DNA of 64,000 nucleotides from an uncultured Vampirovibrio sp. (lineage in GTDB: Bacteria; Cyanobacteriota; Vampirovibrionia; Gastranaerophilales; Gastranaerophilaceae). The notes below the pieces were generated by a model. That model worked only from the letters and a program-made list of their open reading frames with translations, ran no database searches and was not told the DNA's origin. The DNA lies in contig CAJUAL010000002.1 in assembly GCA_910584405.1 (NCBI GenBank), positions 62,001-126,000 of the forward strand. The letters are read 5' to 3'. Positions 42,527 to 50,115 of this stretch are shown here, in pieces. Numbering within the stretch: the stretch's first letter is position 1; every line of letters begins with the position of its first letter. Position numbers and translations under genes: made by a program.

Positions 42527-42714
42527 TGTTCCAATTCCTTATATTTTTTCCCTATATATATAAAGTATTTATTTTTTAATTTTTGTTACAATAGTAGTAA
42601 AATTTTTACAAAAGTTTACCATTTTTATTACTTTTTGTAAATATATTTTTTACTATTGAAAATCACCTTAAAAATATACGTTAATATATAAAAGAGAGAT
42701 TTTGAGGTTTTTTA

Positions 42715-43620
42715 ATGTCAATATCGATTAACGCAGATTTAGAATACTTACGCTCACGTTTGAGTATCCCTGATTCAAGGATGAATCAGTACCGCGATAT
42801 GTCGGTAACTGATATCTTGAAAGCCGAAGCTGCGGCAGGTAATCAGGAAGCTATTCAACTTGCTGCGGATATGTTTACGGATGTTAATCAACTTATTGAA
42901 TTATTTCAGCTTGCAGATCCTGAAAATAAATTGGTTATTATGCAGGCTATGACATTTGCTCAGCTTGAAAAACTTGTACCAATGCTTGAGTCTAAGGATT
43001 TGGCAGAGGGGTTACAGTATTTCTCTCAAGATGCACTGCTTAATTTATTGAAAGATATTCCGAAAGAAGAATTATTAAAGACTGTATTTGAAATGTTTTC
43101 AGAAGTTGAGATTATCCAGTATATGCCGGAAAAAGAGCTTGATAAGCTTTTAATTGGTACAGATATGGATAAAGGTTTCTTGTTAAAAGAATTGCAGTCT
43201 ATTCCAGAGGTTTATTTACAACAGATTTTGGAAAGTGTTACAGGACAAGAGGCTGAAGGCAGTTCTTCGGATTTGGTTGTGCAAATCAGCCAGCTTGGCG
43301 ATTTAGCTTATAAGCATGCTATTACTAATCTTGAACCTGAACAAAAAAGACAATTAACTTTTCTTCTGACTAATGCTGATAATAAGTATTATGAAAAATT
43401 TAGTACGGATTCCTATTTGCATATTATTAACCGTGAACGTGATAAAAATGATATGGTTAAATCCATGGAGTTTATAAAGCCTGAACATTTGCAAAAAATG
43501 ATTACTAAATTACCTCCTGATTTATTGTCTGTTGTTATTACGCAAATTGATACAGAAAAATTTGCGGATGCTTTGATAAATAAATTCCCTGAACTATTGG
43601 CACAATTTGTTGCCGGGTAA
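42715..43620 (+). CDS. Helical-repeat protein (MgtE-N/FliG-like)
   Basis: The 301-residue protein is built of ~20-residue helical repeats with acidic ends: L-I-E-L-F-Q-L-A-D-P-E-N-K, L-E-K-L-V-P-M-L-E-S-K-D, L-L-N-L-L-K-D-I-P-K-E and I-I-Q-Y-M-P-E-K-E-L-D. This resembles the armadillo-like MgtE-N/FliG-M repeats. No membrane segment follows, so it is not a full MgtE transporter. Start: GAGATTTTGAGGTTTTTTAATG. Role unknown, perhaps a scaffold. Confidence 0.65.
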   Translation: MSISINADLEYLRSRLSIPDSRMNQYRDMSVTDILKAEAAAGNQEAIQLAADMFTDVNQLIELFQLADPENKLVIMQAMTFAQLEKLVPMLESKDLAEGLQYFSQDALLNLLKDIPKEELLKTVFEMFSEVEIIQYMPEKELDKLLIGTDMDKGFLLKELQSIPEVYLQQILESVTGQEAEGSSSDLVVQISQLGDLAYKHAITNLEPEQKRQLTFLLTNADNKYYEKFSTDSYLHIINRERDKNDMVKSMEFIKPEHLQKMITKLPPDLLSVVITQIDTEKFADALINKFPELLAQFVAG

Positions 43621-43624
43621 GGTT

Positions 43625-44110
43625 CTATATCCTGTCGGTTGTTAAGATATCTAATGCAAATTTAAGAGCTTGATTTGCAAATTCTTCTTTCATTTGAACA
43701 CGTGGAATTTGTGGTGAAAGTTTAACTTCTTTTACTGTAATAATATTATTGTATTTTAAACCGATATAAATAAGTCCGACGGGTTTTTCTTTTGTTCCGC
43801 CTGTCGGTCCTGCGATTCCTGTTGTACAAAGTGCAACGTCACATCCTGTTGCTTTTTGTAACCCTTCAGCCATAGCTTGAGCGCATTCTTCACTTACAGC
43901 ACCATAGGTATTTAGGATATCCCAACTTACACCTAAGATTTCGTATTTAGCTTCGTTTGCATAGGTTACAAAATTCAGTTTAATATATTCAGAACTGCCT
44001 GACACATCTGTAAGTTTAGAGCTTAAAAGTCCGCCGGTACAAGATTCTGCCGTTGCAATTGTAAGCTTGTTTTCTATTAAAAATTTACCTAATAGTTCTT
44101 CTTGTTTCAT
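43625..44110 (-). CDS. CinA-family NMN deamidase domain protein
   Basis: The 161-residue protein matches the CinA C-terminal (PncC) domain over its length: T-I-A-T-A-E-S-C-T-G-G-L-L-S, Y-A-N-E-A-K, G-A-V-S-E-E-C-A-Q-A-M-A, and C-T-T-G-I-A-G-P-T-G-G. PncC hydrolyses nicotinamide mononucleotide to nicotinate mononucleotide, recycling NAD. No N-terminal MoCF domain, as in E. coli PncC. Convergent with 42715. Confidence 0.93.
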   Translation of the reverse strand: MKQEELLGKFLIENKLTIATAESCTGGLLSSKLTDVSGSSEYIKLNFVTYANEAKYEILGVSWDILNTYGAVSEECAQAMAEGLQKATGCDVALCTTGIAGPTGGTKEKPVGLIYIGLKYNNIITVKEVKLSPQIPRVQMKEEFANQALKFALDILTTDRI

Positions 44111-44169
44111 AAAATTTTCCTTTTGTATTTATTATATGATATTTTTAAAATTTTTAAATATCAAGTTGT

Positions 44170-44198
44170 TTGACAATGTGGTTAAAATTTTGTATATT
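44170..44198 (+). promoter_or_regulatory. Strong promoter of phase-variable pilin gene
   Basis: TTGACA, 17 bp, TATATT, then GAGGAGA and an ATG at 44224, about 20 bases after the expected transcription start. Confidence 0.75.
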
Positions 44199-44223
44199 AT
44201 ATATGACAAAGAGGAGAGAAAAT

Positions 44224-45179
44224 ATGAAAAATCAAGCTATGGGGGTAAATGATATTATGAATATCTCTAAAACTCAACAAGTGCTTCAAATTTCGGGGGG
44301 GGTAACTTTTTAAGCTCCTCTGTCGGCTTGGGCACTATGTCGCCAACGGTATTTACACGACTTCAACAGCTCAGCTCCGCAAGGGTGCTCGCCGCACTGG
44401 GTATTTTGCTACCGTCGGTAACTATTCTACCCCGACAACTCAGCTCCGCAAGGAAAGGATTCACACTTGCAGAAGTTTTAATTACCCTCGGCATAATCGG
44501 AGTTGTTGCGATGATGACAATACCGACTTTAATAGCAAATACTAATAGTGCAAAATACCGTTCACAGTTTAAGAAAACTATCTCAACCCTATCTCAGTCG
44601 GCACGAATGTCCCAATTTCAATATGGTTTTGACTATGCAGGTATAAATCAGCAATGCGGTTCAAATCCTGCTTCTGAAAATCCTGAAAATGTTATGACTG
44701 TTTGTTCGTTGCTAAATGGAACATTAACTGGTGCAACATTTAAAAAGCTTTCTGATTTGAAGATGAATAAAAATGGTAAATCGGAGACATATACAGTTAC
44801 AAAAGGTGACTTTTTAACTAGAGCGCCACAGATGTTGAATAACGGGCTTGTTTATCTTTTACCTGATGGTAGTATGGTTGTAATAAATGCCAAAATGGGG
44901 ACTTACCCTTGCGATTTAAGTATTGCTACCGAAGTCTTAGATGTTAATCCTACAGGTGTAAGCTTATCCGAATGTTTCGGTTTTATTGATGTTAATGGTG
45001 TTTCTCTTCCAAATAAAGAAGTAACCTGTTCATCAGGTTCAAATTTATTAAAGGATAATACTTGTATTGTAAAAAATGATGCAAAACATATGACAGATAT
45101 TTATCCTGTCAGGTTTCATAACGGCTCGGTTGTTCCCGGAAGCGCTGCAGCAAGGTATGTTTTGAAAACTGCTAAATAG
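44224..45179 (+). CDS. Phase-variable prepilin-like gene, off in this sequence (G8 tract)
   Basis: A consensus promoter and GAGGAGA lead to the ATG at 44224. The frame from it passes a G8 run (44295-44302) and stops at TAA 44311 after 29 codons. With one more G the frame continues without stop through a repeat-derived 50-residue stretch (two copies of Q-L-S-S-A-R) into R-K-G, F-T-L-A-E-V-L-I-T-L-G and a normal pilin domain ending at TAG 45179. Residue D-V-N-G-V-S-L-P-N marks the pilin fold. The only other start for the pilin frame is a weak TTG at 44328. So tract length sets expression. No regulator gene flanks it. The last 8 bp overlap radA. Confidence 0.7.
44295..44302 (+). repeat. G8 homopolymer tract (phase-variation site)
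   Basis: Eight G in A-T-T-T-C-G8-T-A-A-C-T-T-T-T-T-A-A-G-C. The surrounding AATTTC and TTTAAGC are shared with the tract at 61833. One added G joins the ATG at 44224 to the pilin frame. Confidence 0.8.
44310..44457 (+). repeat. GC-rich repeat island within pilin 5' region
   Basis: AGCTCCGCAAGG occurs twice, inside CAGCTCAGCTCC and CAACTCAGCTCC copies. The 29-bp stretch at 44384-44412, read on the minus strand, matches 48915-48943 at 27 of 29 positions (GTAGCAAA[A/G]TACCC and GTGCGGCGAGCACC). Confidence 0.65.
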
Positions 45180-46554
45180 CGGATTTTTCAGGTGTAATAC
45201 AAGCTGAAATTGCATCTATAAGTCGTTTTACCGGTACAATTTGGATTTTTTCATTTTGTACCGAACGGTTAGCGTACGGAATTATTGCCTTTTTAAATCC
45301 TGATGTTACAGCTTCATTAAGACGTTTTTCGATGTTATTTACAGGGTGAATTTCGCCTGATAACCCTATTTCTCCAATGATTACCGTCTGCGGATCAACA
45401 ACAACATCTCTTGCGCATGTTGCGATTGCAAGTGCTATTCCAAGATCGGCACTCGGTTCATCAATTTCTATTCCGCCCATTACGTTTATGTAGACATCTT
45501 GTTTTGATAAGTTTAAACCTACACGTTTTTCTAATACTGCTAATATTTGTAATAATCTGCTGTTGTCAACACCATTTGTAACTCTTCTTGGTGTCGGGTA
45601 AGGTGTTGTTCCGACAAGTGCCTGAATTTCAACCAAAAGCGGTCTTGTGCCTTCGTTTGTTACAATTATTGCACTGCCGGGGATTGCATCTTGAGAACGT
45701 TCATTTAAAAATAATTCGTTCGGATTTTTTACTTCAACAAGCCCTTTTGCTTGCATTTCAAAGATTCCGACTTCTGAGGTGTTGCCGAATCTGTTTTTCA
45801 TAGAACGAAGCATTCTGTAAGATTTATACTTATCTCCTTCAAAAGAGATTACGGTATCCACCATGTGTTCTAAAATTTTTGGGCCTGCAATATTTCCGTC
45901 TTTTGTAACATGTCCTATGACAATTGTTGTTATATTGCGGGTTTTGGCGATTTGCATCAAAATGTTGCAGCATTCTCTTATTTGAGAAACGCTTCCGGCT
46001 GAGCTTGTGATTGTTTGTGAGTAAATCGCTTGGATACTGTCGATTACAATCATATCAGGAGAAAGTTCTTCAATCTGCTTTCTGATACTTTCAAGGTTTG
46101 TTTGCGGGTAAACGTAAAGGTTTTCAGAATTTACTCCAAGCCTGTTTGCTCGAAGTTTTAATTGGCTTGCCGATTCTTCTGCTGATACATAAAGAATTTT
46201 TTGCCCGCTATTTGCCAGTTCTCCGCTTGTTTGCAGAAGAATTGTCGATTTTCCAATCCCCGGGTCGCCGGCAATAAGTATTAATGAACCTTTTACCAGT
46301 CCGCCGCCTAAAATTCGGTCAAATTCAGAAATATTTGTACTGATTCGAACCTCTTCTCCTATATGAATATCATTAATCAATGACGGTTTTGTATCGTTTA
46401 CAATTCCTTGCGGAGAGATATTTTGAGGTTTTAAGCTGCTTTGAACTTCTTCAACAAAACTGCTCCACGAACCGCACTCGGGACATTTTCCCAAATATCC
46501 CGCCGATTCATATCCGCATTGTTGACATATCCATTTTGATTTTACTTTTGCCAT
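45172..46554 (-). CDS. radA: DNA repair protein RadA
   Basis: The 460-residue protein has the N-terminal zinc finger C-Q-Q-C-G-Y..C-P-E-C-G-S-W, RecA-like Walker A G-D-P-G-I-G-K-S-T, Walker B V-I-D-S-I, the RadA signature K-N-R-F-G, and a Lon-like C-terminal domain (V-Y-I-N-V-M-G-G-I-E-I-D-E-P-S-A-D-L). It promotes branch migration during recombination. The start codon is 33 bp from a nested inverted repeat. Confidence 0.95.
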   Translation of the reverse strand: MAKVKSKWICQQCGYESAGYLGKCPECGSWSSFVEEVQSSLKPQNISPQGIVNDTKPSLINDIHIGEEVRISTNISEFDRILGGGLVKGSLILIAGDPGIGKSTILLQTSGELANSGQKILYVSAEESASQLKLRANRLGVNSENLYVYPQTNLESIRKQIEELSPDMIVIDSIQAIYSQTITSSAGSVSQIRECCNILMQIAKTRNITTIVIGHVTKDGNIAGPKILEHMVDTVISFEGDKYKSYRMLRSMKNRFGNTSEVGIFEMQAKGLVEVKNPNELFLNERSQDAIPGSAIIVTNEGTRPLLVEIQALVGTTPYPTPRRVTNGVDNSRLLQILAVLEKRVGLNLSKQDVYINVMGGIEIDEPSADLGIALAIATCARDVVVDPQTVIIGEIGLSGEIHPVNNIEKRLNEAVTSGFKKAIIPYANRSVQNEKIQIVPVKRLIDAISACITPEKSAI

Positions 46555-46586
46555 AAGTTTATTATAACATAGTTTTGTATTTAAAA

Positions 46587-46637
46587 GCGAAAATTTCTAA
46601 GATTCTGAATCAAGTTCAGAATGACAGAAATTTTCGC
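46587..46637. repeat. Nested inverted repeat upstream of radA
   Basis: GCGAAAATTTCT at 46587-46598 pairs with AGAAATTTTCGC at 46626-46637. The interior is the palindrome ATTCTGAA-TCAAG-TTCAGAAT, the same core as the GTCA repeats at 36583. It would form one long hairpin. Confidence 0.75.
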
Positions 46638-46652
46638 CCTTAATTTATCTGT

Positions 46653-46982
46653 TTAAAAGTGAATTTCTCTTGCTGAAATTGAGTAAGTCGCACCTGTTGA
46701 ATCCAATATAAATGTTATTGGTACAAATACATTTTTCCCGCAGGCATTAATCGTCCATTCTTCTTTCCAATTACCGTTAGCAGGCTGGCGGAGGACTTTA
46801 GTATTAATAACCGAATAGTTATTACAATTAGTAACTTTTGTCCCTGCCGCAGCGTATGACGTCATTAAAGTATCTGCTTGCAGTTTCTCATTAGCTAATG
46901 ATTGTCCCGGAAGCGGTAAAGTATTAGCCGCATAAGCTGAAACTCCAAGTAAAAGTATTAAAAATATCAGATATTTTTTCAT
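46653..46982 (-). CDS. Small secreted protein, two-cysteine
   Basis: A signal peptide M-K-K-Y-L-I-F-L-I-L-L-L-G-V-S-A-Y-A leads an 91-residue mature domain. Two Cys (V-T-N-C-N-N-Y and I-N-A-C-G-K) could form a disulfide. W-K-E-E-W-T-I-N and F-V-P-I-T-F-I-L-D suggest a small beta fold. No family is recognised; it follows the serpin-like gene with 1 bp spacing and is co-transcribed. Confidence 0.7.
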   Translation of the reverse strand: MKKYLIFLILLLGVSAYAANTLPLPGQSLANEKLQADTLMTSYAAAGTKVTNCNNYSVINTKVLRQPANGNWKEEWTINACGKNVFVPITFILDSTGATYSISAREIHF

Positions 46983-46983
46983 C

Positions 46984-48018
46984 TTAGTTACGACCTGTTT
47001 TGTTTAGGGTTTCCACATCAGTTACTCTCATTGCGTAATATGGTGTTTTTTGTCCTTTTTCGATTAAAAATAAAACAAAGTTATCCGTAAAGGTGAAATT
47101 TCTTCCTCGTTCAATCGGAAGAGCCATGCATTTCATCATTATAGCGGCTTCACTTTTTAGTTTGACACCTTCATTATTCATTCTAAAGTCAACTGTTTCA
47201 ATTGTTTTATCAATTTTAAAGTTTGTGCCTTTAATTCTGTGTCCTTCAACATCTTTGAAGCTTGTTTCCTGGTATAAGTTAATATCAGGGACTCTTAATT
47301 TATCATCTTTGTTAAATTTTTTGTCTCCGTCATAGGCTTTAGTTTTTTTGTTTAAATCATAGTAAAAATCTTCAAATGTTTTATCGTCATTTGTTCTGTA
47401 AAGAACGACTTCGTCATTACCTTTGGTAATTAGTTTTACGCCAAAATCATTATTTGAGTTGTAGAATAAAACATTAACGTTTTTAGCTAATTTTTTATCA
47501 CTGTCTTCGTTTATACCAAAATATTTAACGGGAGTGAAATTTTTTGCAAAAGGTCCGTCTGAAAGTTTGTCAAACGGAGTTAAGAATTTGAAATCTTTTT
47601 TCAGCATTGCATAAATAAAAATTTTGTCAGGCTGGTAAGAGAAATCAAATGCATCTAAAATGTCGCTTGTTTCGTTAAATTTATCTTTAATCCCTTTTTC
47701 AATTGTTGTTTTTAGCTCAGGAGATACAATTCCTGTTTTTGTGTAGTATGAATTATCGCTTATATTTGATTTTTTAAACGCTTTTTTATTTAATTCTTTT
47801 GCTACGATTGAATTATATCCAATAAATTTTATAGGTTTTTTTACGACATTATCAATAGCTTCATTCCAAACAATTTGGAATGTACCAACCCAAATTCTGT
47901 TCTGAGCCGAGCTTTGAGAAGACATTGTCGGTAAAACTTCAATATTTTCGGCTGCTGTTGCAATATTACCCAGCAGTGTAGATATAAGAACTGCAAGACA
48001 TATTAATAATTTTTTCAT
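46984..48018 (-). CDS. Secreted serpin-like protein (tentative)
   Basis: A signal peptide (M-K-K-L-L-I-C-L-A-V-L to A-T-A-A) precedes 320 residues. Three segments follow serpin order: I-F-I-Y-A-M-L-K-K-D-F-K-F..F-D-K-L-S-D-G-P-F (like N-A-I-Y-F-K-G-x-W-x-x-P-F), the hinge-like N-N-E-G-V-K-L-K-S-E-A-A-I-M-M, and F-T-F-T-D-N-F-V-L-F-L-I-E-K. Serpins trap proteases by a reactive loop. The match is by eye and the loop residues are not typical for an inhibitor. An alternative is an unrelated secreted protein. Confidence 0.5.
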   Translation of the reverse strand: MKKLLICLAVLISTLLGNIATAAENIEVLPTMSSQSSAQNRIWVGTFQIVWNEAIDNVVKKPIKFIGYNSIVAKELNKKAFKKSNISDNSYYTKTGIVSPELKTTIEKGIKDKFNETSDILDAFDFSYQPDKIFIYAMLKKDFKFLTPFDKLSDGPFAKNFTPVKYFGINEDSDKKLAKNVNVLFYNSNNDFGVKLITKGNDEVVLYRTNDDKTFEDFYYDLNKKTKAYDGDKKFNKDDKLRVPDINLYQETSFKDVEGHRIKGTNFKIDKTIETVDFRMNNEGVKLKSEAAIMMKCMALPIERGRNFTFTDNFVLFLIEKGQKTPYYAMRVTDVETLNKTGRN

Positions 48019-48402
48019 TTATTTTCTCCTTTTGAATCCTGTATTTAAAGATTTCCAAAACCCTTTGAAAAATCCTGATATTGTATGTTCGTGAAGAATT
48101 GGTGCTGAATCATAATAATTTTTGTAATTATCTATGATATTTTGCGGAACATCTTCACCTCTTCCTAAAATATACGACAAAAATTCTATATAGTCATCTT
48201 GTTCTTCTTTATAAAGTTCATCACGGCGTCTTAAATCTTCATCCGCTTCGTAATGAATAAGCGCATGATAAGCCGCAACAAGACTATCGTCTGTTATATC
48301 TTTCGGGTATAACAATAAAGCTTCTCTAACTGATTTATTACCGATACGAACTTCGCGCAACAAATTGCCGACAAAAATTCTATCGTTTTGGTTTTTGTTC
48401 AT
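48019..48402 (-). CDS. Uncharacterised acidic protein
   Basis: The 127-residue protein is soluble and helical with many Asp/Glu (Y-E-A-D-E-D-L-R-R-R-D-E-L-Y-K-E-E-Q), and a basic end (S-L-N-T-G-F-K-R-R-K). No family is recognised. Its stop codon and the serpin-like start are adjacent, and the BlaI-type regulator precedes it by 12 bp, so the four genes form an operon headed by the regulator. Confidence 0.65.
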   Translation of the reverse strand: MNKNQNDRIFVGNLLREVRIGNKSVREALLLYPKDITDDSLVAAYHALIHYEADEDLRRRDELYKEEQDDYIEFLSYILGRGEDVPQNIIDNYKNYYDSAPILHEHTISGFFKGFWKSLNTGFKRRK

Positions 48403-48414
48403 AATGAATAATAA

Positions 48415-48759
48415 TTATTTAACTAAAATTTCAACCATTTCACGTTCAACAAAACGCATCATATCAGAGTAATTACCGTTAAAGAAGTTATCGGTAAATT
48501 CTTTTAACATGTCTAAAGCCATTTCGCGTCTGTCCATGGTTGTTTTATAAAAGAATTTTTTGCCGACTTTGTATCTGACAAGAATGCTTTTTGACACTAA
48601 TCTGTCCATTACTGTTTTGATAGTTGTATAAGCTCTTTGAGTACCATTTTCGCTTAAGCTGTCTACGATATCTTGGATAGAGATATCAAGGTCTTCATTT
48701 TCTGCAGTCATGTTCCAAAAAGTGTTTAAAATTTCAATTTCTAAAGAACCGCAAGCCAT
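48415..48759 (-). CDS. BlaI/MecI-family transcriptional regulator
   Basis: The 114-residue protein has the winged helix of the family: G-S-L-E-I-E-I-L-N-T-F-W-N-M, R-A-Y-T-T-I-K-T-V-M-D-R-L (recognition helix, as in B/MecI 'Y-T-T-V-x-T-x-L-x-R-L'), and Y-K-V-G-K-K-F-F-Y-K wing. It likely dimerises through its C-terminal helices. Family members are repressors released by proteolysis; no BlaR-type sensor is nearby. It heads a minus-strand operon of secreted proteins. Confidence 0.88.
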   Translation of the reverse strand: MACGSLEIEILNTFWNMTAENEDLDISIQDIVDSLSENGTQRAYTTIKTVMDRLVSKSILVRYKVGKKFFYKTTMDRREMALDMLKEFTDNFFNGNYSDMMRFVEREMVEILVK

Positions 48760-48849
48760 ATTTTCCTCCTATAACTACTAATTACTATAATTGTAATATA
48801 AAATAAAAATTTTACAAGGGGAGCATGAAAAAAAGTTACAAAAATATAA

Positions 48850-48943
48850 GTTTCAAAGTACAGTACGAAGTACCTTGCGGAGCACAATAATACAGCAAAG
48901 AGTAAATGCTGTTAGTAGCAAAGTACCCCGTGCGGCGAGCACC
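48850..48943 (+). repeat. GC-rich dispersed repeat, copy A
   Basis: ACAGTACGAAGTACCTTGCG begins a unit with GGAGCACAATAATA, GCAAAGAGTAAATGCTGTTA and a terminal ACCCCGTGCGGCGAGCACC. Related units are at 44310, 52370 and 56200. Confidence 0.7.
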
Positions 48944-50115
48944 TAAAAATCCATGTTCATAAAATCTTCTTCTTTTTGGAAGTTTTTACGGCTTGTTCTG
49001 ATTTTTTCGTTTTTCCTTTTTGTTTTTTCAGGAATTGATTTGTACGCATTATCAACAGAAACTTTTGTTATAATTTGATTATTTTTTCTGTCATAAAATG
49101 TAAGCCAAAATTTTCTGTTAATGTTGTCTACCGCAAAAGATACGTTTTCTACAAGTTTATCTCCCGGTTTTATTTGGCGGAACATAAGTTTTGTATTCCC
49201 GAAAATTGACGGGCTGAATTTTACGTTATAATCATTAACAAGTGCCATATCAAAGCCTGAAAGGGTTTTGTCAGACATATTTGATATTAGTACGGTAAGC
49301 GTTATTGTATTGGCTTCACCGAACGGGTCTTTTTCGTGTTTAATATCATTAATACTTATTTTAAGCCCGTCATAGAGAATTTCTTCTTGTTTAAGAGCTT
49401 CTTCTTTGTATACGGGAAGATCGATTGGGGTATTAATTCGGACTTTAATTTCATCTCCGGGGGCTATTAAAACGTGGTTTCCTTTTCTTATGAGTGCAAC
49501 GCCCAGACCTGCAACTCCGCCCAGTGCAGCACCTCCTGCAATTGTATACCCCTGAGATGCAATTGCTGCTTCTAATCCAAGCCAATTTAGTGCCATAAGT
49601 CCGCCTACAGCACCCCCTGCTACAGTATAACCTAAGTCTTGAGCGACAATTTTAGCACCTTGAGTTACGGGGTGAAGTTTTGTTGTCATTTTCCCTTCAA
49701 TCGGGATTTCTCTTCCGTCAGGGGTTATAAGATAATCAAATCCCAGTTCCATAGTGGCTTCTTTACCGAATCTTCCCGGAGCTGTTGTGTTGCATAATTT
49801 ACCGTGAGCAACTGTACCTTTGGGAATTATAATTCCCTTATCGCCGTAAACATCATCTGTAACTTCTGCAAAAAATTCATCACCTTCTATTGAATAAGAT
49901 GAATCTAAAACTTGTGAAACTGTCATATTGATGATTTCTTTTTTGTTGAGGGTTTCAATTTTTCCGGTGAAAAGTTCATCTTGCATTTTTTGAAATTCGC
50001 CTGTTTCGGTGACGGAACCTTTCAGTGGTTCTGCTCCCAATACGGTGGTGTTTATCCCAAGTAATGATGCTATTAATATAAAGCTCAATATCTTTTTCAT
50101 AGTTACATTATACAT
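48943..50115 (-). CDS. Secreted protein with TrbI/VirB10-like features and glycine-rich hydrophobic hairpin
   Basis: M-K-K-I-L-S-F-I-L-I-A-S at residue 6 begins a signal peptide; the TAATG overlap with the upstream gene supports the ATG at 50115, but 50100 is also possible. Residues ~70-220 read I-I-P-K-G-T-V-A-H-G, then two Ala/Gly-rich hydrophobic helices (V-A-G-G-A-V-G-G-L-M and I-A-G-G-A-A-L-G-G), then I-A-P-G-D-E-I-K-V-R. This is the layout seen at 30255-31067. The last 100 residues have a beta-sandwich feel. Envelope function inferred. Confidence 0.65.
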   Translation of the reverse strand: MYNVTMKKILSFILIASLLGINTTVLGAEPLKGSVTETGEFQKMQDELFTGKIETLNKKEIINMTVSQVLDSSYSIEGDEFFAEVTDDVYGDKGIIIPKGTVAHGKLCNTTAPGRFGKEATMELGFDYLITPDGREIPIEGKMTTKLHPVTQGAKIVAQDLGYTVAGGAVGGLMALNWLGLEAAIASQGYTIAGGAALGGVAGLGVALIRKGNHVLIAPGDEIKVRINTPIDLPVYKEEALKQEEILYDGLKISINDIKHEKDPFGEANTITLTVLISNMSDKTLSGFDMALVNDYNVKFSPSIFGNTKLMFRQIKPGDKLVENVSFAVDNINRKFWLTFYDRKNNQIITKVSVDNAYKSIPEKTKRKNEKIRTSRKNFQKEEDFMNMDF

